Shown here: in pieces, positions 7,983 to 16,282 of the stretch
Position numbering within the stretch: position 1 is the stretch's first letter
Layout of the letters: every line of letters starts with the position of its first letter
Origin: Saccharicrinis sp963677245
GTDB lineage: Bacteria > Bacteroidota > Bacteroidia > Bacteroidales > Marinilabiliaceae
Assembly: GCA_963677245.1 (NCBI GenBank)
Contig: OY781921.1
Coordinates: forward strand, 3,410,001 to 3,474,000
Reading direction: 5' to 3'
DNA length: 64,000 nucleotides
Position numbers and translations under genes: made by a program
The notes under the pieces: model-generated
Told to the model about the DNA's origin: nothing
What the model saw: the letters and a program-made list of their open reading frames with translations, nothing else
Databases searched by the model: none

Positions 7983-9791
7983 TTAATGAAAATAAGACCA
8001 AACTACTTTTGCTTTTGCTTTACCAATTACCAGTTCAATTTGCTCTAGCGTTAATTTTTTAATCTGTTCTACGGACTTAAATTCACTTAAAAGCTTTTGA
8101 GAAGTCTTCTCTCCTATTCCTTTTATATTATCTAATTCTGATACTACAAATTCTTTAGAACGTTGGTTACGATGAAAAGTAATTCCAAAACGGTGTGCTT
8201 CGTTACGTGCATGCTGAATTATTTTTAATGTTTCAGAGTTTTTATCTAAATACAATGGCACGGGATCACCAGGGAAAAATATTTCCTCCAACCTTTTTGC
8301 GATTCCAATTACAGTTACTTTGTCATCAATTTTAAGCTTTCTGAAAATTTTCATAGCGGCACCTAACTGCCCTTTTCCACCATCAATAATAACCAGGTTT
8401 GGTAAGCTATCCCCATCATTCATTAAACGTGTATATCTACGTTCAATTATTTCTTCCATACTGGCAAAATCATCCGGACCTACTACTGTTTTTACATTAA
8501 AATGTCTATAATCCTTTTTGCTTGGTTTTGCATTTTTAAAAACCACACATGCTGCAACTGGGAAATTACCTTGTATATTTGAGTTATCGAAACATTCAAT
8601 ATGCATAGGTTTCTCTTTTAAACGCAGATCTTTTTGCATAGTATTAAGGATACGATCTTCTCTCGTTTCTTTTTTTCGTATGGATTGCTGCTTTAATTTT
8701 TCTAAACGATAGTATTTCACATTGCGCTCCGATAATTCTAATAACTTCTTTTTATCTCCAATTTTTGGTATTATAAACTTTATATTCTCAAACTTAGTAT
8801 CTGGCTTAATAGGTACAACAACTTCCCTGGAAGTACTATGTAAACGCTCTTTTATTTCAGATATAGCTAAGGATAGTAATTCAGGTAAGGATTCGTTTAA
8901 TTTCTTCTTTAATTCGATGGTATGCGCCTGAATAATGGAACCATTTACCACTTTTAAAAAATTGACATAAGCAGCATCTTCATCCTCGATAATTGAATAA
9001 ACATCCACATTATTAATACTAGAACTTACCACTGTTGATTTACTTTGATAAGAATCTAATTGTTTTAGTTTTTGTTTTATTTCCTCTGCCTCTTCAAACT
9101 TAAATTCCTCGGCATAATTAAACATTAAATCTTTTAAATATTTAATCACACTATTAATATTACCACGTAAAATATTCTTAATGGCTTCAATATTTTCCCT
9201 ATAAATTTCTTCATCATATTCACCGATACACGGTCCTTTACAATTGCCAATATGATATTCTAAACACACCTTATATTTTCCTTCAGCAATCTTTTGAGGA
9301 GATAAATTTAATTTACAGTTACGTAATGGGTAGGTAGATTTAAATAGATCTAATAAAGTTCGAACCATCACAACCGAGGTATATGGTCCAAAATATAAAC
9401 TCCCATCTTTAATAATTTGACGGGTTGAAAAGACTCTGGGATAATGCTCATTCTTTACCACGATCCAGGGAAAAGATTTATCATCTTTTAAAAGGACATT
9501 ATAACGCGGCTGGTATTTTTTAATAAGGTTATTTTCGAGCAGTAAAGCATCCTCTTCTGAGTCAACAACGATATGCTCAATATTGGCAATATTACGAACT
9601 AAAATAGCCGTTTTACCATTATCTGGTCTGCCAATAAAGTATGAAGAAACACGTTTTTTTAGGTTTTTAGCTTTACCTACATATATAATTTTACCATCCT
9701 TATTGAAGTATTGATATACTCCGGGATCTGAAGGTAAAACAGCTATTTTTTCTTTTAGGAAATCAATTTTAGAATTAATAGAGCGATCCAT
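7983..9791 (-). CDS. uvrC: Excinuclease ABC subunit C
   Basis: UvrC makes both incisions of nucleotide excision repair in complex with UvrB and lesion-bearing DNA. The 602-residue product shows, in order: the GIY-YIG nuclease (PSDPGVYQYFNKDGKIIYVG, ~residues 20-95), the UvrB-interacting UVR segment (FEEAEEIKQKLKQLDSYQ, ~230), the RNase H-like 5' nuclease domain (HIECFDNSNIQG ~398, VIIDGGKGQLGAA ~468), and C-terminal helix-hairpin-helix DNA binding (LDNIKGIGEKTSQKLLSEF). Length and domains are complete. Its ATG overlaps the stop of ade by one base (TAATG), so the two are translationally coupled. Confidence 0.97.
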   Translation of the reverse strand: MDRSINSKIDFLKEKIAVLPSDPGVYQYFNKDGKIIYVGKAKNLKKRVSSYFIGRPDNGKTAILVRNIANIEHIVVDSEEDALLLENNLIKKYQPRYNVLLKDDKSFPWIVVKNEHYPRVFSTRQIIKDGSLYFGPYTSVVMVRTLLDLFKSTYPLRNCKLNLSPQKIAEGKYKVCLEYHIGNCKGPCIGEYDEEIYRENIEAIKNILRGNINSVIKYLKDLMFNYAEEFKFEEAEEIKQKLKQLDSYQSKSTVVSSSINNVDVYSIIEDEDAAYVNFLKVVNGSIIQAHTIELKKKLNESLPELLSLAISEIKERLHSTSREVVVPIKPDTKFENIKFIIPKIGDKKKLLELSERNVKYYRLEKLKQQSIRKKETREDRILNTMQKDLRLKEKPMHIECFDNSNIQGNFPVAACVVFKNAKPSKKDYRHFNVKTVVGPDDFASMEEIIERRYTRLMNDGDSLPNLVIIDGGKGQLGAAMKIFRKLKIDDKVTVIGIAKRLEEIFFPGDPVPLYLDKNSETLKIIQHARNEAHRFGITFHRNQRSKEFVVSELDNIKGIGEKTSQKLLSEFKSVEQIKKLTLEQIELVIGKAKAKVVWSYFH

Positions 9792-11416
9792 TAAACGTAT
9801 AAATTAGTAAAGGAAAAAGTACTTACATCAAAAAGTCCCTTATCCCCTATCTTTAATTTAGGTATTACTAATAAACTCATAAATGATAAAGTCATAAATG
9901 GAGCATGAAGTTTAGATCCTAATTCCTGTGCTTTTTTATTTAGCTCTGCATACTTTTCTGCCACTTCTTCCCCAGATTTACTAGTCATTAATCCGGCTAC
10001 TTCCAGTGGTAAACAATCACTAATTCCATCAATAGAATAACTCATACCGCCTTTATGCTGTATAATTGCATTTAATGCATTTACTATATCATGATCTGTA
10101 ACACCAACAGCGATTAAATTATGACTATCATGAGCCACACTACAAGCAATCGCACCTTCGTTTAAACCTATATTTTTAATAAAGCCAACAACTGGAGCAG
10201 CCTTCTTATATCTATTCAACACCACAATTTTTAATATATCTTCATCAGTGTTTGATGATATATATCCATCTGAGTTTTGAGGTGTCCAAATAAAATCATT
10301 TGTGATTAAATCACCATCTACAGCTTCTATAACCTTAATATTTTTATCTACCTTATAAGCTACTTTGATATCATCGTAATGAATAAGATCGATATTAAAA
10401 TTATTAATTGGTGTTGAAACTGAAACATCAAACTTAAGTTGATTATCTGCATAAACTTGTTCTCCTTCAATATATGTCTCTTGAATATTGAATTCAGATA
10501 AATTATCTACCACAATAAAATCAGCAGGATCACCTTCTCTTAATAAACCAACAGGTAAATTATAATGCTGTATAGGTTTTAAAATTGCTGCTCTTAAGAG
10601 CTTAAAAATGTCAATTCCTTTATCAATACCTAAACGAATAATCTTATCGATATGTCCCTTTTGAATAATTTCATCGGGATGAGAATCATCCGTACACAGC
10701 ATTATCTGATCAGGATGGGAATTAAAAAGTGAAGCCAATGCATTAAAATTTTTAGCTGCACTACCCTCCCTTATCTGGATAGTTATCCCAAGATTTATCT
10801 TATCTATAGCTTCCTGAGCAGTTACACATTCATGATCTGATGATATACCGGCGTTCGCATATTTAATTAAATCCTCACCATTTAATCCCGGTGCATGTCC
10901 ATCAATTGGTTTATTATATTTATGAGCAGCTTTGATCTTGTTCCACACCTCTTCATCATGATAAACTACTCCTGGAAAATTCATCATTTCTGACAAACAA
11001 ATAATCTCTTTGCGCTGCAATAATTGATCTATTTCCTTAGAAGAAATAACTGCGCCACTAGTCTCAAACGAGGTAGCAGGCACACACGATGGAGCTCCAA
11101 AAAAGCATTTTAAAGGTGTTTGCTTTGCATCATTGATCATATAATCTACTCCAGACACGCCTACTACATTAGCAATCTCATGTGGATCTGTAACAACTGC
11201 TACTGTTCCACGTGGAACAACTAATTTAGAAAATTGCGTTGGAGTTAACATAGAGCTTTCAATATGAACATGACTATCTACTAAACCTGGTAATATAAAT
11301 TGATTACATTCTTCGCTAATTTCTTTAATAGATAAAATCTTTCCTTTAGAAAATTTAACAACTCCATTAAAGATTTTATGATTTATAATATCAACAATTT
11401 TACCTTTTATAGTCAT
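9791..11416 (-). CDS. ade: Adenine deaminase
   Basis: The enzyme converts adenine to hypoxanthine and ammonia in purine salvage. The 541-residue product is an amidohydrolase: LVDSHVHIESSMLTP (metal-binding HxH) near residue 45, PHEIANVVG near 77, GHAPGLNG near 172, SSDHECVTA near 195 and LCTDDSHPDE near 240. The C-terminal half carries VAHDSHNLIAVG and the VTSKSGEE-like MTSKSGEEV typical of Ade rather than adenosine deaminase. It sits between mnmG and uvrC in a minus-strand run. A perfect parS-like palindrome lies inside its coding sequence (11204-11219) and a second lies just upstream (11429-11444). Confidence 0.95.
   Translation of the reverse strand: MTIKGKIVDIINHKIFNGVVKFSKGKILSIKEISEECNQFILPGLVDSHVHIESSMLTPTQFSKLVVPRGTVAVVTDPHEIANVVGVSGVDYMINDAKQTPLKCFFGAPSCVPATSFETSGAVISSKEIDQLLQRKEIICLSEMMNFPGVVYHDEEVWNKIKAAHKYNKPIDGHAPGLNGEDLIKYANAGISSDHECVTAQEAIDKINLGITIQIREGSAAKNFNALASLFNSHPDQIMLCTDDSHPDEIIQKGHIDKIIRLGIDKGIDIFKLLRAAILKPIQHYNLPVGLLREGDPADFIVVDNLSEFNIQETYIEGEQVYADNQLKFDVSVSTPINNFNIDLIHYDDIKVAYKVDKNIKVIEAVDGDLITNDFIWTPQNSDGYISSNTDEDILKIVVLNRYKKAAPVVGFIKNIGLNEGAIACSVAHDSHNLIAVGVTDHDIVNALNAIIQHKGGMSYSIDGISDCLPLEVAGLMTSKSGEEVAEKYAELNKKAQELGSKLHAPFMTLSFMSLLVIPKLKIGDKGLFDVSTFSFTNLYV
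11204..11219. other. parS-like centromere site inside ade
   Basis: TGTTCCACGTGGAACA is a perfect 16-base palindrome and matches the general bacterial chromosomal parS consensus TGTTnCACGTGnAACA at every position. ParB binds such sites, which cluster near oriC. It lies within the ade reading frame, which is common for parS. Confidence 0.88.
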
Positions 11417-11428
11417 ATTTAAAATTTA

Positions 11429-11444
11429 AGTTCCACGTGGAACA
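11429..11444. other. parS-like site between mnmG and ade
   Basis: AGTTCCACGTGGAACA matches parS at 15 of 16 positions; only the first base differs. The 14-base core is a perfect palindrome. It sits in the 31-base gap between the mnmG stop and the ade start, about 225 bases from the first site. Confidence 0.85.
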
Positions 11445-11447
11445 AAT

Positions 11448-13325
11448 TTATCGTCCCATTAAAACTAATAATACATTAATATCGCTTGGACTTACTCCTG
11501 ATATTCGACTAGCTTGACCAATCGTTTTCGGATTAATCTTAGTTAACTTTTGCCTAGCCTCTGTAGAGATAGTTTTAATATCATCGTAATCAAAACGACC
11601 TTGAATTTCTAAATTTTCGAGACGAGATAATTTATCAGCCATTAATTTTTCACGATTTATATAACCTTGATATTTGACGGTAATTTCAGCAGATTCTAAA
11701 ATTTCATCTCTTCTAGCTTCTGGTAACTTTAGGCAAAACTTATTTAAAGGTTCAATTTCATTAACCAAATCAAAAATATTGACCTGAGGACGTGTTAAAA
11801 CATCCTTTAATTTAATCGTTTGTTTAAGAGGTGAAGTTCCAACTTTTTCTAGGTAAGAATTAATAAATTTAGGCTTGATACTAAATTGCTCTAGAAAATC
11901 AATAATTGAATCTCTATTAACAATCTTTTCATTTAATAAATCAACCCGTTCTTGTTTTGCTAACCCAATATTAAAAGACTTATTCGTTAAGCGAATATCC
12001 GCATCATCTTGTCTTAATAGAATGCGATATTCTGCACGAGAAGTAAACATTCTATAAGGCTCGTCAACACCTTTAGTTACCAAATCGTCAATTAAAACAC
12101 CTATATAAGCTTCTTCTCTACCTAAAACAAACTCTTCCTTATTATTAAGTTTAAGGTGTGCATTTATACCAGCAACTATACCTTGAGCCCCTGCTTCTTC
12201 ATATCCTGTTGTACCATTAATTTGACCAGCAAAATATAAATTTGAAACTAGCTTAGTTTCCAAGGTATGTTTTAACTGAGTAGGATCAAAAAAATCATAC
12301 TCAATGGCATAACCAGGTCTGAATATTTTAGCATGTTCAAGACCAGGAATATTTTTTAATGCTTCAAGTTGAACTTCTAGTGGTAAGGAACTACTAAAAC
12401 CATTTAAATAATATTCAATAGTCGTTTCCCCTTCAGGTTCTAAATGTAATTGATGTTTATCTTTATCAGCGAAAGTGACAATTTTTGTTTCTATACTTGG
12501 ACAGTATCTCGGACCAATACTTTGTATAGTGCCATCGTAAAGAGGTGATTTGTCTAAACCTGATCTTAACTCTGAATGTACAAGTTCGTTTGTATAAGTT
12601 AACCAACAACTTTTTTGCTCTAACTTAGATTTTTCATAAGGTAAAAAAGAAAACTTATAGAATGTATCATCACCTTTTTGTTCCTGACATTTACTAAAAT
12701 CGATTGTTCTAGCATCTATCCTAACTGGTGTTCCAGTTTTCATTCGATCAGTTGTAAAACCAAAATCAAATAACTTTTTTGTTATTCCATAAGAACTTGG
12801 CTCACTAATTCTACCTCCTTTTAATTGTACTTGTCCAATATGCATCAATCCATTTAGAAAAGTACCATTCGTTAGAATTAAAGATTTACATTTAAATTCA
12901 ACTCCTAATTGTGTTAAAACAGATTTTACTGCACCATTTTCAAAGTTAATATCTATAACAGTATCTTGCCAAAAAGATAAATTATCAGTTTGCTCTAAAA
13001 GAGAACGCCATTGAGCAGAAAAAACCATTCTGTCACATTGAGCTCGTGGACTCCACATTGCAGGTCCCTTAGATCTATTTAATAGTCTGAATTGAATTGA
13101 AGATCGATCAGTAACAATACCAGCATATCCACCTAATGCATCAATTTCTCGTACAATCTGTCCTTTTGCTATACCTCCTATTGCAGGATTACAACTCATT
13201 TGAGCAATTTTGTTCATATCCATTGTAATTAACAATGTTTTTGAACCCAAATTAGCAGCAGCGGCAGCAGCCTCACACCCTGCATGACCAGCACCTACAA
13301 CTATAATATCGTAATTAAAATCCAT
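11448..13325 (-). CDS. mnmG: tRNA uridine-5-carboxymethylaminomethyl modification enzyme MnmG
   Basis: MnmG (GidA) with MnmE installs the carboxymethylaminomethyl group on wobble U34 of several tRNAs, using FAD and methylene-tetrahydrofolate. The 625-residue product begins with the FAD-binding VVGAGHAGCEAAAAAANLG and has the conserved SCNPAIGGIAKGQIVREIDALGG. It also has GTFLNGLMHIGQ, the FAD/NADH site INGTTGYEEAGAQG near residue 370, and a C-terminal MnmE-binding helical domain ending in LVLMGR. Family length is normal. mnmG genes are often origin-proximal, which agrees with the origin proposed at 22447-23063 and the parS sites next to its 3' end. Confidence 0.97.
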   Translation of the reverse strand: MDFNYDIIVVGAGHAGCEAAAAAANLGSKTLLITMDMNKIAQMSCNPAIGGIAKGQIVREIDALGGYAGIVTDRSSIQFRLLNRSKGPAMWSPRAQCDRMVFSAQWRSLLEQTDNLSFWQDTVIDINFENGAVKSVLTQLGVEFKCKSLILTNGTFLNGLMHIGQVQLKGGRISEPSSYGITKKLFDFGFTTDRMKTGTPVRIDARTIDFSKCQEQKGDDTFYKFSFLPYEKSKLEQKSCWLTYTNELVHSELRSGLDKSPLYDGTIQSIGPRYCPSIETKIVTFADKDKHQLHLEPEGETTIEYYLNGFSSSLPLEVQLEALKNIPGLEHAKIFRPGYAIEYDFFDPTQLKHTLETKLVSNLYFAGQINGTTGYEEAGAQGIVAGINAHLKLNNKEEFVLGREEAYIGVLIDDLVTKGVDEPYRMFTSRAEYRILLRQDDADIRLTNKSFNIGLAKQERVDLLNEKIVNRDSIIDFLEQFSIKPKFINSYLEKVGTSPLKQTIKLKDVLTRPQVNIFDLVNEIEPLNKFCLKLPEARRDEILESAEITVKYQGYINREKLMADKLSRLENLEIQGRFDYDDIKTISTEARQKLTKINPKTIGQASRISGVSPSDINVLLVLMGR

Positions 13326-13344
13326 ATAATTATTAATAAGGATA

Positions 13345-13352
13345 CAAAAGTA
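13345..13352 (-). promoter_or_regulatory. Candidate -7 box for mnmG
   Basis: The minus strand reads TACTTTTG, a full match to TAnnTTTG, 19 bases upstream of the mnmG ATG in the 63-base gap after ybeY. No obvious -33 element was seen. Confidence 0.4.
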
Positions 13353-13388
13353 AAGTATCCAATTAATTACACTAAAAAAACACTAATT

Positions 13389-13811
13389 TTATGAAATTGT
13401 TTTAAGAATATTTAAGGCATCATCTTCTAATTGATGCATATTTTCATTTTCTTTTTCAGTTTTATCCTTAAAACCAAGTAAATGTAGTATACCATGTATA
13501 ATTACACGGTTTAATTCAATTTCGAATGTAGTATTGTATTCTTTAGAATTGGAAAGCACAGTTTCTAAACTAATAATAATATCACCACTAACTATCTTAT
13601 TATTACAATAATCAAAAGTAATTATATCAGTATAATAATTGTGGTTAAGGAATTCGTTGTTAATCTTTAAAATATATTCATCAGAACTAAAAACGTAAAC
13701 AATCTCTCCTTCAATTTTACCAAACTTTTTTATAACAGCGGAAATCCAGTTCGATAACAAAGCAGTATCTAAATCTATTTCAGATACATCCTCGTAGTTG
13801 AAATAAATCAC
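13389..13811 (-). CDS. ybeY: rRNA maturation RNase YbeY
   Basis: YbeY is a small metal-dependent endoribonuclease involved in 16S rRNA 3' processing and ribosome quality control. The 140-residue product has the family core VIIHGILHLLGFKDKTEKENENM. Two of the three usual histidines of H-G-x-L-H-x-x-G-x-D-H are present; the last is replaced by Asp in FKDK, a variant I associate with other Bacteroidota. The start is GTG and overlaps the end of the upstream ATPase gene by 4 bases, so the two are translationally coupled. Confidence 0.9.
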   Translation of the reverse strand: MIYFNYEDVSEIDLDTALLSNWISAVIKKFGKIEGEIVYVFSSDEYILKINNEFLNHNYYTDIITFDYCNNKIVSGDIIISLETVLSNSKEYNTTFEIELNRVIIHGILHLLGFKDKTEKENENMHQLEDDALNILKTIS

Positions 13812-14215
13812 AAGATATTAAATATTAACTTTACTTTACTACCGTCATTTTCAAAATCAATATCATCTGCAAGATGATTCATTAAAAAAATGCCTCTTCC
13901 ATGTGTCTTTTCAACATTTTCAGGCAAAGTAGGATCAGGAATATCTGTAAAGTCAAAACCAGGTCCTTCATCAGTAATAATTACCTCAACCTCCTTTTCA
14001 CTAACCTGATACTCTAATTCAACATTTTTAGATGAATCTAACTTATTACCATGTACAATAGCATTATTAACTCCCTCAACTACAGCTAATAACAACTTTC
14101 CATACACATCAGAATGTAATTTATATTGACTAGAAATATCATCAATTAATTTTTCAACAAGACTGATATTTTTAATATCTGAACTTATTACGAATTTTTC
14201 CACTGTTAAACCCAT
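13808..14215 (-). CDS. RsbW/SpoIIAB-like ATP-binding anti-sigma-type protein
   Basis: The 135-residue product is a single GHKL ATPase domain. The N box is VEGVNNAIVHGNK near residue 70, the G1 box DEGPGFDF near 97, and the G2-like segment THGRGIFLMNHLAD near 118. Stand-alone domains of this kind act as anti-sigma factors or serine kinases that phosphorylate STAS antagonists, a process reversed by SpoIIE-type phosphatases. It is fused translationally to ybeY downstream. The window also encodes a STAS protein (49325) and a SpoIIE phosphatase (61911); whether these are its partners is speculation. Confidence 0.85.
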   Translation of the reverse strand: MGLTVEKFVISSDIKNISLVEKLIDDISSQYKLHSDVYGKLLLAVVEGVNNAIVHGNKLDSSKNVELEYQVSEKEVEVIITDEGPGFDFTDIPDPTLPENVEKTHGRGIFLMNHLADDIDFENDGSKVKLIFNIL

Positions 14216-14301
14216 TTATCGCTTAGTAATTATAACTACACTTTATACTGATTATAAAGATAAATGTTTCTTTATAACAAAAAAAACTTGGTGAATATAA
14301 C

Positions 14302-15465
14302 TTATTTAATCAACCAATCTACAGGATTTATTTTTTTATTCTCTTCCCAAATTTCAAAATGTAATATACCATTCTTATTATTGTCATCAGCGAAAATTTG
14401 ACCAATACTTTGATTACTGCTAATATCTTGACCGTTTTTTACATTAACGGAAGCTAGATTTGCATAAACAGTTAAGAATTTACCATGCCTTATAATAACA
14501 GCTTTATTGTAACCTGGAATAGCAATGACGCGGCTTACAGTACCTTCATATACACATTTAACCTCATTTTCCTTAGCAGTTGTAATATCAATACCATTGT
14601 TCTTTATTTTTACGCCCTTTAAAACGGCGTGATTATGTTCACCAAAATAATTTGTTATTACACCATTTCGAACAGGCCAATTTAATTTACCCTTTGCCTT
14701 AGAGAAATTACTAAATCCAAAATTCTTATTTTCCTTAGCTGCTTCAGCAATTAATTTTTCAATTTGTAATTGAAGCTTTTTAGAACTTGTTTCTTTATTT
14801 TTTATTTCTTTTTTTAACCAACGCTCATCACTTTTTAATTTTTGAACGTAATTATTTTTTTCACTAATTGACTTTTTTAAATTGTCAATTTCAGTTTTTA
14901 AAACTTTATATTTTTCTTGCTTATCCTTAAGAATGATTTTATTGTAAGAAATAATACTATCATGCTTTAATTTTGTCTCTACTAAAATAATTCCTTGTCT
15001 TTTTCTATAAGAGCTATATTGTTTTAACAATTGAAATCTACGATAAGCTTCTGAAAAAGAATTAGAACTAAATAACAGCATAAATTCATTATAATTTGAA
15101 TTTACATTCTTATTTGCCTCTAATATTAATTGTTTATAACCCTCTTTTATACTTCCGATATCTTTGTTTAGTTTACTAACTAAATTTTGATTAATTAGAA
15201 TTTGAGAATTTATATCATTAATTTCCTCTTCATAGGTTGAAATAAGCTCGTTTTGAGCATTTATTTGTGCGTTTAATACTTTTACTTGATTAAGATAAGA
15301 TATTCTGGTTTTACCCTTCTTTGTTAGTAATTTTTTAGCTCTACTTATTTCCTTAAGATATCTTTCTTGCTTAAGTTTTAAATCAGAAACACTAGCATTT
15401 TGAGCATAAAATATGCTATTAAATAAAAGTAAAAAGATAATGATATTAAATATCCTTAATTTCAT
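14302..15465 (-). CDS. EnvC-like murein hydrolase activator with degenerate M23 domain
   Basis: I use the ATG at 15465 rather than the GTG two codons upstream because it begins a clean signal peptide (MKLRIFNIIIFLLLFNSIFYAQ). Residues ~25-245 are almost entirely coiled coil, and ~260-387 form a LytM/M23 domain. The zinc-ligand positions are changed: the usual HxGxD reads NNGIDI and the usual YAHL reads YANL, while HFE is kept. This is the pattern of EnvC/NlpD-type proteins that activate amidases rather than cut peptidoglycan. It is the last gene of the TPR-DUF4292-EnvC run and follows its upstream neighbour with overlap. Confidence 0.88.
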   Translation of the reverse strand: MKLRIFNIIIFLLLFNSIFYAQNASVSDLKLKQERYLKEISRAKKLLTKKGKTRISYLNQVKVLNAQINAQNELISTYEEEINDINSQILINQNLVSKLNKDIGSIKEGYKQLILEANKNVNSNYNEFMLLFSSNSFSEAYRRFQLLKQYSSYRKRQGIILVETKLKHDSIISYNKIILKDKQEKYKVLKTEIDNLKKSISEKNNYVQKLKSDERWLKKEIKNKETSSKKLQLQIEKLIAEAAKENKNFGFSNFSKAKGKLNWPVRNGVITNYFGEHNHAVLKGVKIKNNGIDITTAKENEVKCVYEGTVSRVIAIPGYNKAVIIRHGKFLTVYANLASVNVKNGQDISSNQSIGQIFADDNNKNGILHFEIWEENKKINPVDWLIK

Positions 15466-16282
15466 AAGCACTTGGTATTTTAAAATGTAAACTACCTCCG
15501 TCGTTAACTTCTAGATAATTAATTTTCATATCTACTATTAGTTTAGAATTAGCTTTTTCACCATTAATTTTAACCTTACCTGGAAATAAAACACCACTTT
15601 TGGAGCTGAATTCTGAATACTCAACGTTAAGAGACTGATTATTAGAAAAATCTTTAATATATACATTAAAAATTTTATAAATATCAGGATGAATACTTAT
15701 TTTGTGTATAATTATATCGTTTCTACTTCTTTTACTTAGTCGATCTAACCTTTTATCTTTAAGGGATTTAAATGAATAGGCTTCATTTTCAATATGATGC
15801 TTATATTTTTTTAAATCATCATAATATTCGTTTTCTGAAGGATAAATAAATAAACTGTTAGTAATCAAGGCTTGAATTGTTCTAAAATCAAGATCAATTC
15901 CATATTTTTTACTAAAAAAATTATAATTTGTTTTTAAGACAATTTTATTATGCTTGTCAATAATTATAACTTCATTATTAGTTAATTGAGCTCTAATGAG
16001 TTCAATACCCATTAAAGCATATATTGAAACAATAATTTGTGAATCCTTTTGAACGACGAAACTACCTTTAAAGGATCTTTCATCTTTACCATCATTAAAA
16101 GAAAATTGTACCTTTTTTAAATAAAGCTTTTCATATTTAATTTCGTTTTCATTTAGTAGCGATCTTAATTTTGCATCTGTAATATTAGATACATTACCTA
16201 TATTTACTAATTCTATACTTTTACAGGAAAACGAAATGAAAGTTAATAACACTAACCACCATACTAAATTATTCTTCAACAT
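15446..16282 (-). CDS. DUF4292 lipoprotein
   Basis: The ATG at 16282 is preferred to the TTG five codons earlier. It gives a lipoprotein signal (MLKNNLVWWLVLLTFISFSC) with the lipobox cysteine followed by KSIE. The rest (about 255 residues) is a LolA/LolB-like beta-rich fold of the DUF4292 family, with features such as KVQFSFNDGKDERSFKGSFVV and SNNQSLNVEYSEF. DUF4292 lipoproteins occur in Bacteroidota beside TPR and M23 genes. An envelope or lipoprotein-handling role is inference. Both ends overlap neighbours, indicating a tight operon. Confidence 0.82.
   Translation of the reverse strand: MLKNNLVWWLVLLTFISFSCKSIELVNIGNVSNITDAKLRSLLNENEIKYEKLYLKKVQFSFNDGKDERSFKGSFVVQKDSQIIVSIYALMGIELIRAQLTNNEVIIIDKHNKIVLKTNYNFFSKKYGIDLDFRTIQALITNSLFIYPSENEYYDDLKKYKHHIENEAYSFKSLKDKRLDRLSKRSRNDIIIHKISIHPDIYKIFNVYIKDFSNNQSLNVEYSEFSSKSGVLFPGKVKINGEKANSKLIVDMKINYLEVNDGGSLHFKIPSAYEIKDI

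Noticed and set aside
8320..8931. Three short plus-strand ORFs over uvrC
   Set aside because: They are antisense shadows of a full-length uvrC and show no domain or promoter.
13389..14215. RsbW-like ATPase as a dedicated part of the chemosensory locus
   Set aside because: It is 33 kb away and translationally coupled to ybeY, so only a speculative link is noted, not a claim.
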